Shown piece after piece: positions 1 through 6,528 of a stretch of DNA of 9,599 bases; the stretch's first letter is position 1; every line of letters starts with the position of its first letter. The translations under genes were made by a program, and so were the position numbers. The notes under the pieces were generated by a model, which had not been told where the DNA came from, searched no databases, and worked only from the letters and a program-made list of their open reading frames with translations. The DNA comes from Candidatus Rokuibacteriota bacterium. Its GTDB lineage: Bacteria > Methylomirabilota > Methylomirabilia > Rokubacteriales > CSP1-6. The DNA lies in the NCBI GenBank assembly GCA_016201645.1, contig JACQCL010000206.1, positions 1 through 9,599 of the forward strand. The letters are read 5' to 3'.

Positions 1-699
1 CGCCTGCTTGATCGCCTGCGTCGAACCCATCTCCCCGGCCACGCGAAAGGCGCTCAGGTCCAGTCCCACCTCGGCCAGAGCCCGCTCGAGCGTGTGGCGG
101 GAGCCAGACCCGCGCTCCCTGATGATCAGCGGCTCCTGGCGGACCTCGTCCAGCGTCGTGGTTTTCCTGCCATGCCAAGGGTGAGCGGCCGAAACGACCA
201 CCACCAGCTCGTCGGGCATGAGTTCCCGGTACTCGAGGGCCCGGTGGGGAATCTGCGCACCCACGACCCCCACCTCCACCCGTCCCTCCAGGACCCAGTC
301 CACGACCCCCTGGCTGTCCCCGATGAGGAGCGAGATGGCGATGTCCGGGTACTTTCCCTTGAAACGCCCGATGAGCCCCGGGAGCACGTACTCGCCGGGG
401 ATCGTGCTGCCGCCGACCACCAGTTCCCCGCTCAGGCGTCCCTGGAACTGGTCGAGTGCCTGGCGCGCCTCCCGATGAAGCTCCAGGATTCTCTGGGCGT
501 AACCGAGCAGCAACTGTCCCGCCTTCGTCGGGGCCGCCCCGCGTCCGAGGCGATCCAGCAGACGGATCCCCAGCTCCTCCTCCAGCCCTCGAATGTGCTC
601 GGAAACAGTTGGCTGAGTCAGGAAGAGCGCGTCGGCGGCCTTGGAGAAGGAGCCGAGCTGGGCGACCTTCACGAAGATCTCGAGCTGTCTCGCATCCAT
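1..699 (-). CDS. LysR-family transcriptional regulator (C-terminus cut off by window edge)
   Basis: The 233 visible residues start at an ATG (697-699) and stay open to base 1; the family is usually about 300 residues, so roughly the last fifth is missing. Residues 1-60 form the LysR winged helix-turn-helix (begins MDARQLEIFVKVAQLGSFSK; then AADALFLTQPTVSEHIRGLE). Residues about 90 onward are the periplasmic-binding-protein-like effector domain, with GGSTIPGEYVLPGLI at 97-111 and MGSTQAIKQA at the cut, a pattern typical of the CysL/CysB-like branch. It should bind DNA as a tetramer and respond to a small ligand that I cannot name. Its start lies 10 bases after the stop of the molybdoenzyme gene on the same strand, so it is probably the last gene of the ior unit rather than a divergent regulator, and likely controls that unit. 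No strong ribosome binding site is visible, so translational coupling is plausible. Confidence 0.93.
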   Translation of the reverse strand, partial: MDARQLEIFVKVAQLGSFSKAADALFLTQPTVSEHIRGLEEELGIRLLDRLGRGAAPTKAGQLLLGYAQRILELHREARQALDQFQGRLSGELVVGGSTIPGEYVLPGLIGRFKGKYPDIAISLLIGDSQGVVDWVLEGRVEVGVVGAQIPHRALEYRELMPDELVVVVSAAHPWHGRKTTTLDEVRQEPLIIRERGSGSRHTLERALAEVGLDLSAFRVAGEMGSTQAIKQA

Positions 700-709
700 C
701 GAATGGTGC

Positions 710-2167
710 TCAACTCACCCGAATCGTGACCGCGTGCCATCCGGAGGCGCCGTCGGGCAGCGGGGGGCGGACCTCAGAGGTCTGCACCGCGCCGTTCTTC
801 TCGACAGCACGCACCTTGACGGGATACGCGCCGGGGGCCGGCGGCGTCCAGGGCAGCGCCCAGAGCACCCAGGTGAAGGAACCGAGGGATGGTTTGACCT
901 GCGCGTTCTGCCATGTCTTCCCGCCGTCGAGGGATACCTCCACATCGCGGATGCCGCGGTCGCCCGCAAACGCAACGCCGCCGACCCAGGCCCGCTCCCC
1001 AGCCTTGAGGGGTCCGGTCGGCACGTCGATCCGCGACATCGTCTTGTAGATCGCCTCGTCGGACCAGCCCCGGACTTCCCAGTACCCCTTATAATCGTAG
1101 TCGGCCAGCTCGATGGAGGTCACCCACTTCACGTTCTTCATCCCGTAGATCCCGGGCACGATGACCCGAGCGGGCGCCCCGTGCTGCTTGACGAGGGGCT
1201 GACCGTTCATCTCATACACGACGAGGACGCCATCCTCGAGCCCTTTCTTCAGCGGGAACGAATCCGAGTACCCGTCGGCAGCGCGCAGAATGACTTCGAC
1301 GGCGGTGGGCTTGATCCCCGCCTTCGCGAGCAGGTCCTTGAGCCGGATCCCCTTCCATTGGGCGTTGCTGATCAGCTCCCCCCCCACTTCGTTCGAGATG
1401 CACATGAGCGTGGCCGGCTCGGTGACCGACGGGAGTCCCTTCAACTCCTCGTAGGTCAGCTTGTACGGCCGGTCCACGAGGCCCTTGATCTCCAGGCTCC
1501 ACCGCTCCGTCTTCACCGCCGGGTCGAACACATTTTTCGAGACCGTGTAGAACTTACCCACCGGCGTGATCTCCGGGGGCAACCCCGCCACCGCTCTCCA
1601 CAGATCTTCAGCGGCGCGCGCGACCTCCGCCCAGAGGCCGCCAGCGAGTTTGAGACCGGCCGTGGCCGCCGCGGCCATTCCGGCAGTCCGGAGGAAGCCC
1701 CGGCGGTCCGGCGTGGCGGTACGACCCTCAGTACGCCGACGGGCCAAGCCGAGCACGCCTCCGTAGAGGGCAATCGCCGCGACCAGCGTGAGGACGGCCC
1801 CGACGGGGCCCGAGGGAAGGGCAGCGCCGAACCAGCCCTCCCCGCTCAAGGGGAGCAGGATCAAGGTGAATCCCAGCAGGACCAGCAGCCCGATCAGCAT
1901 CGTCCTTCCTCCTCTGCCGAGAAGCCACCCCCCCACAGAGGTCCAAAGGGCCAAGTGCAACCCGACCATCCCGGCGAAGGCCCAATACTTGGAGCCCAGC
2001 CCGAAGACGCGGAACAGCGGAGTGAAGGCCCAGACCGGAATGTTCGCAAAAAGAATCTCCGCCATCTGCTCCGGGAGAAACGGCCCGCCCCAGGCAAAAC
2101 GGCCAAGAGCGGTGAAGGCCGTGAGGGCAAGACTGGCACCGAAGGCAACGCTGAGGCGCCTGAGCAA
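710..2167 (-). CDS. Membrane-anchored sulfite-oxidase-family molybdopterin oxidoreductase with internal Tat motif
   Basis: 485 residues. The N-terminal 145 residues hold about four hydrophobic segments (roughly 7-27, 61-84, 88-106, 120-142). A twin-arginine motif follows (DRRGFLRTAG, arginines 155-156) with a short Ala-rich stretch. The catalytic part begins near residue 200: a sulfite-oxidase-type Moco domain with the likely molybdenum-ligating Cys256 in TLMCISNEVGG and the conserved HGAPARVIVPGIYGMKNVKW stretch (329-348). A Moco dimerisation domain ends the protein (GGVAFAGDRGIRDVEVSLDGG, about 396-416). It should act as an oxidoreductase on the outer face of the cytoplasmic membrane. The substrate cannot be read from the sequence; sulfite or a sulfoxide-like compound are family precedents. 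No haem-binding domain is apparent. The start used is TTG, 10 bases after the iorB stop, with only a weak AGGG upstream, so the exact start is uncertain. The enzyme class is secure, the substrate is not. Confidence 0.9.
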   Translation of the reverse strand: MLRRLSVAFGASLALTAFTALGRFAWGGPFLPEQMAEILFANIPVWAFTPLFRVFGLGSKYWAFAGMVGLHLALWTSVGGWLLGRGGRTMLIGLLVLLGFTLILLPLSGEGWFGAALPSGPVGAVLTLVAAIALYGGVLGLARRRTEGRTATPDRRGFLRTAGMAAAATAGLKLAGGLWAEVARAAEDLWRAVAGLPPEITPVGKFYTVSKNVFDPAVKTERWSLEIKGLVDRPYKLTYEELKGLPSVTEPATLMCISNEVGGELISNAQWKGIRLKDLLAKAGIKPTAVEVILRAADGYSDSFPLKKGLEDGVLVVYEMNGQPLVKQHGAPARVIVPGIYGMKNVKWVTSIELADYDYKGYWEVRGWSDEAIYKTMSRIDVPTGPLKAGERAWVGGVAFAGDRGIRDVEVSLDGGKTWQNAQVKPSLGSFTWVLWALPWTPPAPGAYPVKVRAVEKNGAVQTSEVRPPLPDGASGWHAVTIRVS

Positions 2168-2177
2168 CGTGAAGACC

Positions 2178-3815
2178 CTACGCCTTCAGAGTCTCCGCGC
2201 GCGCGAGGAGATCCTGGTAGGAGGCTCCCGCGGCCCGCTCGAGGATCTGGCGAGTCAGCGCGACGGCCCCTTCGATACCCTGGTCGTCCTTCCCGATCAG
2301 ACGCCGGCAGTGACTTCCGACCTTGAGCGTCAGGGCAAAGCGGCCCTCGGGGTAGGCCCGGTCAAACTCGATCAAAGGAGCGAGGACCTCCGAAGCGTAT
2401 CGCTCCACGAACTCGACCGTCTTCCGCCGCGTGTCGCCGTACCCTTTGACCATCTGCCCCGTCCGGGCCATCAGGCACGCCACCCGATAGTCCACCGCCG
2501 CCGCCTCTTTCACGCGTGCGATGTACCGGCGCATGAGCGCGTGCTCCTTGCGGTAGCGCCACGAGGAGCGGCGAAGCGGCTTGAGGAGGAGGAGCATTTT
2601 GAGCCGGAGGATTCCGCGGAAGCTCGTTGTCTTCGGGTGCTGAGGGAAATGTCGCCGCTCCAAAAACCGCCTCACGGGCCCCAGGGCCAGCAGCGGATCT
2701 ACCAGCCAGGTGGGCAGGATCCCGTAGATCTCTTCCGCGTCCGGCCTGAGGAATTCGTGGACCTCGTACACTTGATCCGGCCCGACGCCCAGCCGGGCCC
2801 GAATCGATTGAAACCGCTCCGCCCGTGTCTTGAGCTGGGCCACGCGGATCCCGTCCTCGTAGGCCATCCAGGTGCCAAGCCCTTTGGCAAAAATCTCGGT
2901 GAGCTGCGGCGGACCTTCGGGTCTCAGCGAACGATCGAGAGCATGAATCTCCTCCGCTGTTCCGAGAAACTCCCGTGCATAGCGGAGGTCCTGGTAGTCC
3001 ACGAGTCGCCAGATTGCCTCCACCAGAACCCGGGCCAAAGCCTGGCCATACCGGCTCGGCAGCGGCGTGACGAGATCCCGAAACGCGGCGCGGGCACGGG
3101 AGGGAAGCTTCTCGGCGCGGGCGGCCACGAAGTCCTCCCATGGTTCGGCGGGGGGAACCTCCTCGAGCTTCCAGGCGCCGCTCTCCACGAACCGGCGGCC
3201 GAGGTCGAAGGCCCGCTGGTTCATCTCGGGCGCGATCCCGACGCGGACGATGGCCTTCTCGTAGGCCGCGTCAGAGATCGGCAGAGCCTTTGAGGCGAAG
3301 AGGGCCCCGAGCAGGATCGCGTTGACGGCCAGCTCGTCCAGACCGTTCCGCTGAGCCAGCTCCACGGCATTGAAGCCGACGAACTCTTCGGACATGGAGC
3401 GAGCCGCCGCGTAGAGCGCCTCCATAGGGACCGGACCATCCCACGCTGGCGTCTTCTCGCCAACGGTGTACACCCGGTGGGTCGAGGCGACGATCTTGGT
3501 CCGCGGCGACCCATAGCCTTCCTGGAGCACCCGCGCGAGCTCGAGGAACTCCTGGGCGATGATGACATCCACCTCGCCCGGCACCGGGTGCTGCGAGAAG
3601 ACGACCCTGGAGAGGCGCCTCCGGTCCGCCCCCACCGCCACCTCAAGGTAGAAGCTCGTCGCGCCGCCCCGCTGGGAAAGCCCCGGCAGGCTCACCGCCT
3701 GGGCGCGGTGCCCCTCGAAGGTGGCGGCTTGGAAGATCCACTCGGCGAGGAGGTTCCCGCCCTGACCCCCGACGGCCGATAGGAAGATCGATTTGAGCTG
3801 GAGGTCGTCGCGCAT
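2178..3815 (-). CDS. iorB: Indolepyruvate ferredoxin oxidoreductase beta subunit with long C-terminal extension
   Basis: 545 residues, far longer than the roughly 200 of a classical IorB. Residues 1 to about 210 are the 2-oxoacid oxidoreductase gamma-type domain: the glycine-rich GGQGGN is at 16-21, SQRGGATSF at 47-55, and the characteristic ELAVNAILLGALFASKALP runs from about 161. The remaining 330 or so residues look like the helical extension (DUF6537-type, from memory of the family) found in a subgroup of indolepyruvate oxidoreductases; its function is unknown to me. Together with IorA it should convert indolepyruvate or other aryl-2-oxoacids plus CoA to the aryl-acetyl-CoA, CO2 and reduced ferredoxin in the cytoplasm. 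The gene starts 24 bases after the iorA stop and ends 10 bases before the molybdoenzyme gene, indicating one transcript. The ATG at 3813-3815 is preceded by a G-run rather than a canonical Shine-Dalgarno site. Confidence 0.9.
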   Translation of the reverse strand: MRDDLQLKSIFLSAVGGQGGNLLAEWIFQAATFEGHRAQAVSLPGLSQRGGATSFYLEVAVGADRRRLSRVVFSQHPVPGEVDVIIAQEFLELARVLQEGYGSPRTKIVASTHRVYTVGEKTPAWDGPVPMEALYAAARSMSEEFVGFNAVELAQRNGLDELAVNAILLGALFASKALPISDAAYEKAIVRVGIAPEMNQRAFDLGRRFVESGAWKLEEVPPAEPWEDFVAARAEKLPSRARAAFRDLVTPLPSRYGQALARVLVEAIWRLVDYQDLRYAREFLGTAEEIHALDRSLRPEGPPQLTEIFAKGLGTWMAYEDGIRVAQLKTRAERFQSIRARLGVGPDQVYEVHEFLRPDAEEIYGILPTWLVDPLLALGPVRRFLERRHFPQHPKTTSFRGILRLKMLLLLKPLRRSSWRYRKEHALMRRYIARVKEAAAVDYRVACLMARTGQMVKGYGDTRRKTVEFVERYASEVLAPLIEFDRAYPEGRFALTLKVGSHCRRLIGKDDQGIEGAVALTRQILERAAGASYQDLLARAETLKA

Positions 3816-3839
3816 AGAGGCCCCCCAGTCGACCCCGAT

Positions 3840-5981
3840 TTAGACGGCGACTCCGAGCAGTCCCCCGATCAGAGCGCGGCTAACCTTGAAGCGGGCCTTC
3901 TGCCAAACGGTCGGGTGGGAGACCACCTTGGCTTCATAGAATGACGGACAGAGCACCGCGGCGTGGGCAACCTCGCCGCAGAGACCGCATCCCACGCAGG
4001 AGGTGACAATGGTGGCGATGGGATCCTCGCGCAACGGATTCGGCCCCGGCTTGACCGTCAGAGATGGACAGCCGTTGTAGCGCATGCAGGAGTGGTCGCC
4101 GGTGCAGACCTCGTCATCCACACCGAGTTTGACGTCCTCGACGGTGGCACCGGCCGCCAGGGCGGCTTTCCTTTCAGGCTTCGCTCGCCGCTGCTTTTCG
4201 AGCATGCACTCCGCGCGGGAAATGATGACGCGGAGCCCCTTCCCCCGGGCCTCCATGGCTTCGCGGAACGCCTTCATGGACGCCTTCAGGTCGTACGGAT
4301 TGGTCTGGCGGATCCACTGGACACCCATCTCCTTGAGGACGCCCAGAATGGACATCTTGGAATTCGGCTCGCCCCGCATGTTGTGGGTTGACGCGGGGTT
4401 TTCCTGCTGGCCGGTCATCGAGGTCCAGAAATTTTCGAACACGATCAGGACGCTCTCCTGTTTGTTATACACGGCGTTGGCGACCGAGGTCGTGAGCCCC
4501 GAATGCCAGAACGTGCCGTCGCCCATGAACGAGACGACGGGCTTCTCGGAGAGCTTGGAGAGCGCCCCCGCGGAGGCCAGGCCCGTCCCCATGCCCGTGT
4601 AGGAAGCGGTGATGGAATCGAACGGGGCCATGGTTCCCATGGCGTAGCAGCCGGTGTCCTGGGCGTAGTGCGGCCGGGCGTACGCTTTCTGCATGATCTT
4701 GAGCGCCGAAAAGACCGGCCGCTCGGGGCAACCCGTGCAGAAGATGGGATTCCGCACGCTCACCGGCGCGGCGAAACTGCTCTTGGCCTTTTCAAGATGA
4801 GCCGTCAGGTCCTGGATCTTCCCCTCGATGAGGGACTTCTGCCCGTTCGCGGCGTAGACCGTACGGGTCAGAAACTTTCCGATCCCCTGGATGAGCACGG
4901 ACGGCGAGTACTCTCCCGGCATCGGGAGCAGGTCCTTGCCGTAGAGCCGGACGGGGAGCCCGTGTTCCTGCGCGATGGCTCGGATCTCCTGCTCGAGGAG
5001 GTTGGGCATCCCCTCCTCTACGACCAGCACCTCGCGCTTGTCGCGAAGAAAGTCCACGATCTCCTGCGGCACGAGAGGGTAGATCACGTTCAGGCAGAGA
5101 ATGTCGATCCAGGTGTGACCTTCCAGGTCCGCCTCGCCCAGCGAGTGGAGCGCGCGCACCGTGGTGTTATAGATCATTCCGTGGGTGATGATCCCGATCC
5201 CCCGCCCCTCTCCCGGAATCCAGTCGTTCAGGCCTTCCTTCAAGATGTAATCCCGGGCGGCCGGGATCCGCTCGGCGAACTTCTCGCGCTCGTGGTCAAA
5301 CACAAATGGCGGGAGGCACGTCCGGTCCAGCTGGACGTCCGGTTTCGTGAGCCGGTTCTTCATGCTGATGGGCGGCTCCTGGTTGTCCTCGCAGGTCATG
5401 GATCCCTTGAGGTTGCCGGTGCGGGTCCGAAAGAGGTAGAAGGCCGGCATGTGGGAGGCTTCGGAGAGGCGGAAGCCCTCTCGGACCATCCGGGCCATCG
5501 TCTCCGCATCCCCCCTGGGATCGATCACCGCGCAGACGGACTTCTGCGCATAGGGGAGCGTCTTCTCGGCCACCGTCGTGGAATTACAGCCATAATCCTC
5601 GCCCACGATGATCAGCGCGCCCCCGTACACGCCGGAGGCGGACACATGGGCCAGGGCGTCAGCAGCGACGTTGGAGCCCACCACCTTCCAGTTCACGGCG
5701 CCGCGAACCGGGTAATGAACGGAGAGAGAAAGCAGCGCGCCCGCGGCCGCCTCGTTGCCCGACCCCTCGAAGTAGATTCCCATCGGCTCGAGCACGTCAT
5801 GGTAGGCGTCCGCGATGGCGTCGTAGAGGCTCGAGGTCGGTGCGCCGGGGTAGCCGCCGAGATAGGCGACCCCGCTCTCAAGGAGCGCTTTCAGGACGAC
5901 AAGCGAGCCATCTCCGTGGAGCTCCGTCCCGCTGCCCAAGCGCAGCTGGGCCACATCCTCCTTGGAGTAGTTTCGACCCAT
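3840..5981 (-). CDS. iorA: Indolepyruvate ferredoxin oxidoreductase alpha subunit
   Basis: 713 residues. The N-terminal pyrimidine-binding half contains LGGYPGAPTSSLYD (41-54) and the conserved Glu of SGNEAAAG (74-81). A middle transketolase-C-like part follows (about 255-375). The diphosphate-binding half begins around the CTGCPERP motif (415-422) and carries the thiamine diphosphate/Mg motif GDG (487-489) paired with EN (516-517) and TSMTGQQ (520-526). The C-terminus has two ferredoxin-like motifs: C626-x2-D629-x2-C632-x5-C638 and C662-x2-C665-x2-C668-x9-C678. In the first, the second Cys of the usual pattern is Asp. In the second, the last Cys is more distant than in a standard ferredoxin. 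The product decarboxylates and oxidises aryl-2-oxoacids, passing electrons to ferredoxin together with IorB. The ATG at 5979-5981 has a good Shine-Dalgarno site upstream. It is the first gene of the ior unit. Substrate preference is inferred from family membership only. Confidence 0.95.
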   Translation of the reverse strand: MGRNYSKEDVAQLRLGSGTELHGDGSLVVLKALLESGVAYLGGYPGAPTSSLYDAIADAYHDVLEPMGIYFEGSGNEAAAGALLSLSVHYPVRGAVNWKVVGSNVAADALAHVSASGVYGGALIIVGEDYGCNSTTVAEKTLPYAQKSVCAVIDPRGDAETMARMVREGFRLSEASHMPAFYLFRTRTGNLKGSMTCEDNQEPPISMKNRLTKPDVQLDRTCLPPFVFDHEREKFAERIPAARDYILKEGLNDWIPGEGRGIGIITHGMIYNTTVRALHSLGEADLEGHTWIDILCLNVIYPLVPQEIVDFLRDKREVLVVEEGMPNLLEQEIRAIAQEHGLPVRLYGKDLLPMPGEYSPSVLIQGIGKFLTRTVYAANGQKSLIEGKIQDLTAHLEKAKSSFAAPVSVRNPIFCTGCPERPVFSALKIMQKAYARPHYAQDTGCYAMGTMAPFDSITASYTGMGTGLASAGALSKLSEKPVVSFMGDGTFWHSGLTTSVANAVYNKQESVLIVFENFWTSMTGQQENPASTHNMRGEPNSKMSILGVLKEMGVQWIRQTNPYDLKASMKAFREAMEARGKGLRVIISRAECMLEKQRRAKPERKAALAAGATVEDVKLGVDDEVCTGDHSCMRYNGCPSLTVKPGPNPLREDPIATIVTSCVGCGLCGEVAHAAVLCPSFYEAKVVSHPTVWQKARFKVSRALIGGLLGVAV

Positions 5982-5991
5982 CGGAGAGGTT

Positions 5992-5998
5992 CCTCCCT
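5992..5998 (-). promoter_or_regulatory. Ribosome binding site of iorA
   Basis: On the minus strand the sequence reads AGGGAGG, 10 bases before the ATG of iorA. It is the best Shine-Dalgarno site in the ior unit and fixes the start at 5981. The downstream genes of the unit have only weak sites, which fits translational coupling. Confidence 0.75.
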
Positions 5999-6020
5999 AA
6001 ACGAGAAAGTTTTCGAAAGG

Positions 6021-6045
6021 AAAAAGGGGCCGCGTCGCCCCTTTT
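6021..6045 (-). terminator. Intrinsic terminator after the dcd-pup-fmdB unit
   Basis: On the minus strand there is a perfect 9-base-pair stem (AAAAGGGGC / GCCCCTTTT) around a 6-base loop (GACGCG), followed by one more T and then CCTTT. It lies about 28 bases after the FmdB stop and only 40 bases before the iorA start, so it separates the two units. It could also act as a partial terminator or attenuator for iorA if transcription enters from upstream. The stem is flanked by A and T runs on both sides, so weak function in the other direction is possible. Confidence 0.8.
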
Positions 6046-6073
6046 GCCTGAGCGCGACCGCTGCTCGCCGCAC

Positions 6074-6283
6074 CTAATGACACCGGCACCCTCCCGCGCT
6101 ACAGCATGCTCCGCCGCCCCCCTCGGACGCGACGGTTCCCGAACCTCCCCGGATACCGAAGAGCGACAGGGTTCGGCGGACCTCCGGACTCTGACACGAC
6201 GGGCACACGACGGCCGCTTGCCCGTACACGAGCTTCTGAAACTCCGTCCCGCACTGGGGACAGCAGTACTCGTAGATCGGCAT
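6074..6283 (-). CDS. FmdB-family small zinc-ribbon protein
   Basis: 69 residues, normal for the family. It begins MPIYEYCCPQCG, the hallmark FmdB start, with a four-Cys zinc site formed by C8/C11 and C27/C30. The middle contains TLSLFGIRGG, and the tail is a Gly-rich stretch ending in a Cys-rich sequence (CCSAGGCRCH, 60-69), also usual for the family. FmdB proteins are named after a putative regulator of amidase/formamidase genes, but their molecular role is not settled. The start lies 5 bases after the pup stop and its ribosome binding site would fall in the G-rich end of pup, so it is almost certainly translated from the same message. An intrinsic terminator follows the stop. The family assignment is firm; a regulatory role or a link to pupylation is not shown. 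Confidence 0.9.
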   Translation of the reverse strand: MPIYEYCCPQCGTEFQKLVYGQAAVVCPSCQSPEVRRTLSLFGIRGGSGTVASEGGGGACCSAGGCRCH

Positions 6284-6288
6284 CGCGC

Positions 6289-6486
6289 CTACTGGCCCCC
6301 CCGCTGGACGTAGCTCTTCACGAACTCCTCGGCATTCTCCTCGAGGATGTCGTCAATTTCGTCCAGGAGCTTGTCGAGGTCCTCCTTGATCTTCTTCCCC
6401 TTCTTGGCGACCTCGGGGTTGGCAGCACCCCCCTCGCCCTCGGAGGGACCCTTCGGCCGTTCGATCTTCCGTTTCTGTTCCGTCAT
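6289..6486 (-). CDS. pup: Prokaryotic ubiquitin-like protein Pup
   Basis: 65 residues from the ATG at 6484-6486. The C-terminal half is highly characteristic: DKLLDEIDDILEENAEEF (38-55) followed by VKSYVQRGGQ (56-65), closely matching actinobacterial Pup with its GG-Gln end. The N-terminal half is charged, Gly/Lys-rich and probably disordered (EQKRKIERPKGPSEGEGG), as in known Pups. Pup is attached through its C-terminal residue to lysines of target proteins by PafA. Because the last residue is Gln, Dop would first have to deamidate it to Glu. Pupylated proteins are unfolded by an Mpa/ARC ATPase and degraded by the proteasome. None of these partners is in the window. A GTG 9 bases upstream would add three residues but lies only 2 bases from AGGAGG, so the ATG (11 bases away) is preferred. 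The gene sits 42 bases after dcd and 5 before the FmdB gene. Confidence 0.94.
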   Translation of the reverse strand: MTEQKRKIERPKGPSEGEGGAANPEVAKKGKKIKEDLDKLLDEIDDILEENAEEFVKSYVQRGGQ

Positions 6487-6497
6487 GGATCTCACCG

Positions 6498-6519
6498 CCT
6501 CCTGGCCCCCGAGGGGGCC
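6498..6519 (-). promoter_or_regulatory. GC hairpin and Shine-Dalgarno site before pup
   Basis: In the 42 bases between dcd and pup, the minus strand forms a GGCCCC-CTCG-GGGGCC hairpin (6504-6519), directly followed by AGGAGG (6498-6503). There is no T run after the stem, so this is not a normal terminator. It may stabilise or process the message, or modulate ribosome access to pup. The Shine-Dalgarno core is strong, which suggests pup is translated well on its own. Confidence 0.5.
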
Positions 6520-6528
6520 GCCCCAGGA

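Noticed and set aside
641..2326. Long plus-strand open frame of 561 codons opposite the molybdoenzyme gene
   Set aside because: It is antisense to a well-supported gene, is rich in Arg, Pro and Gly without a recognisable domain, and is the expected mirror of GC-rich codon use.
1788..3293. Plus-strand open frame of 501 codons opposite iorB
   Set aside because: Antisense to iorB with no family similarity that I can recognise; a shadow frame.
4503..6077. Plus-strand open frame of 524 codons opposite iorA
   Set aside because: Antisense to a gene whose cofactor motifs are intact; composition is that of a shadow frame.
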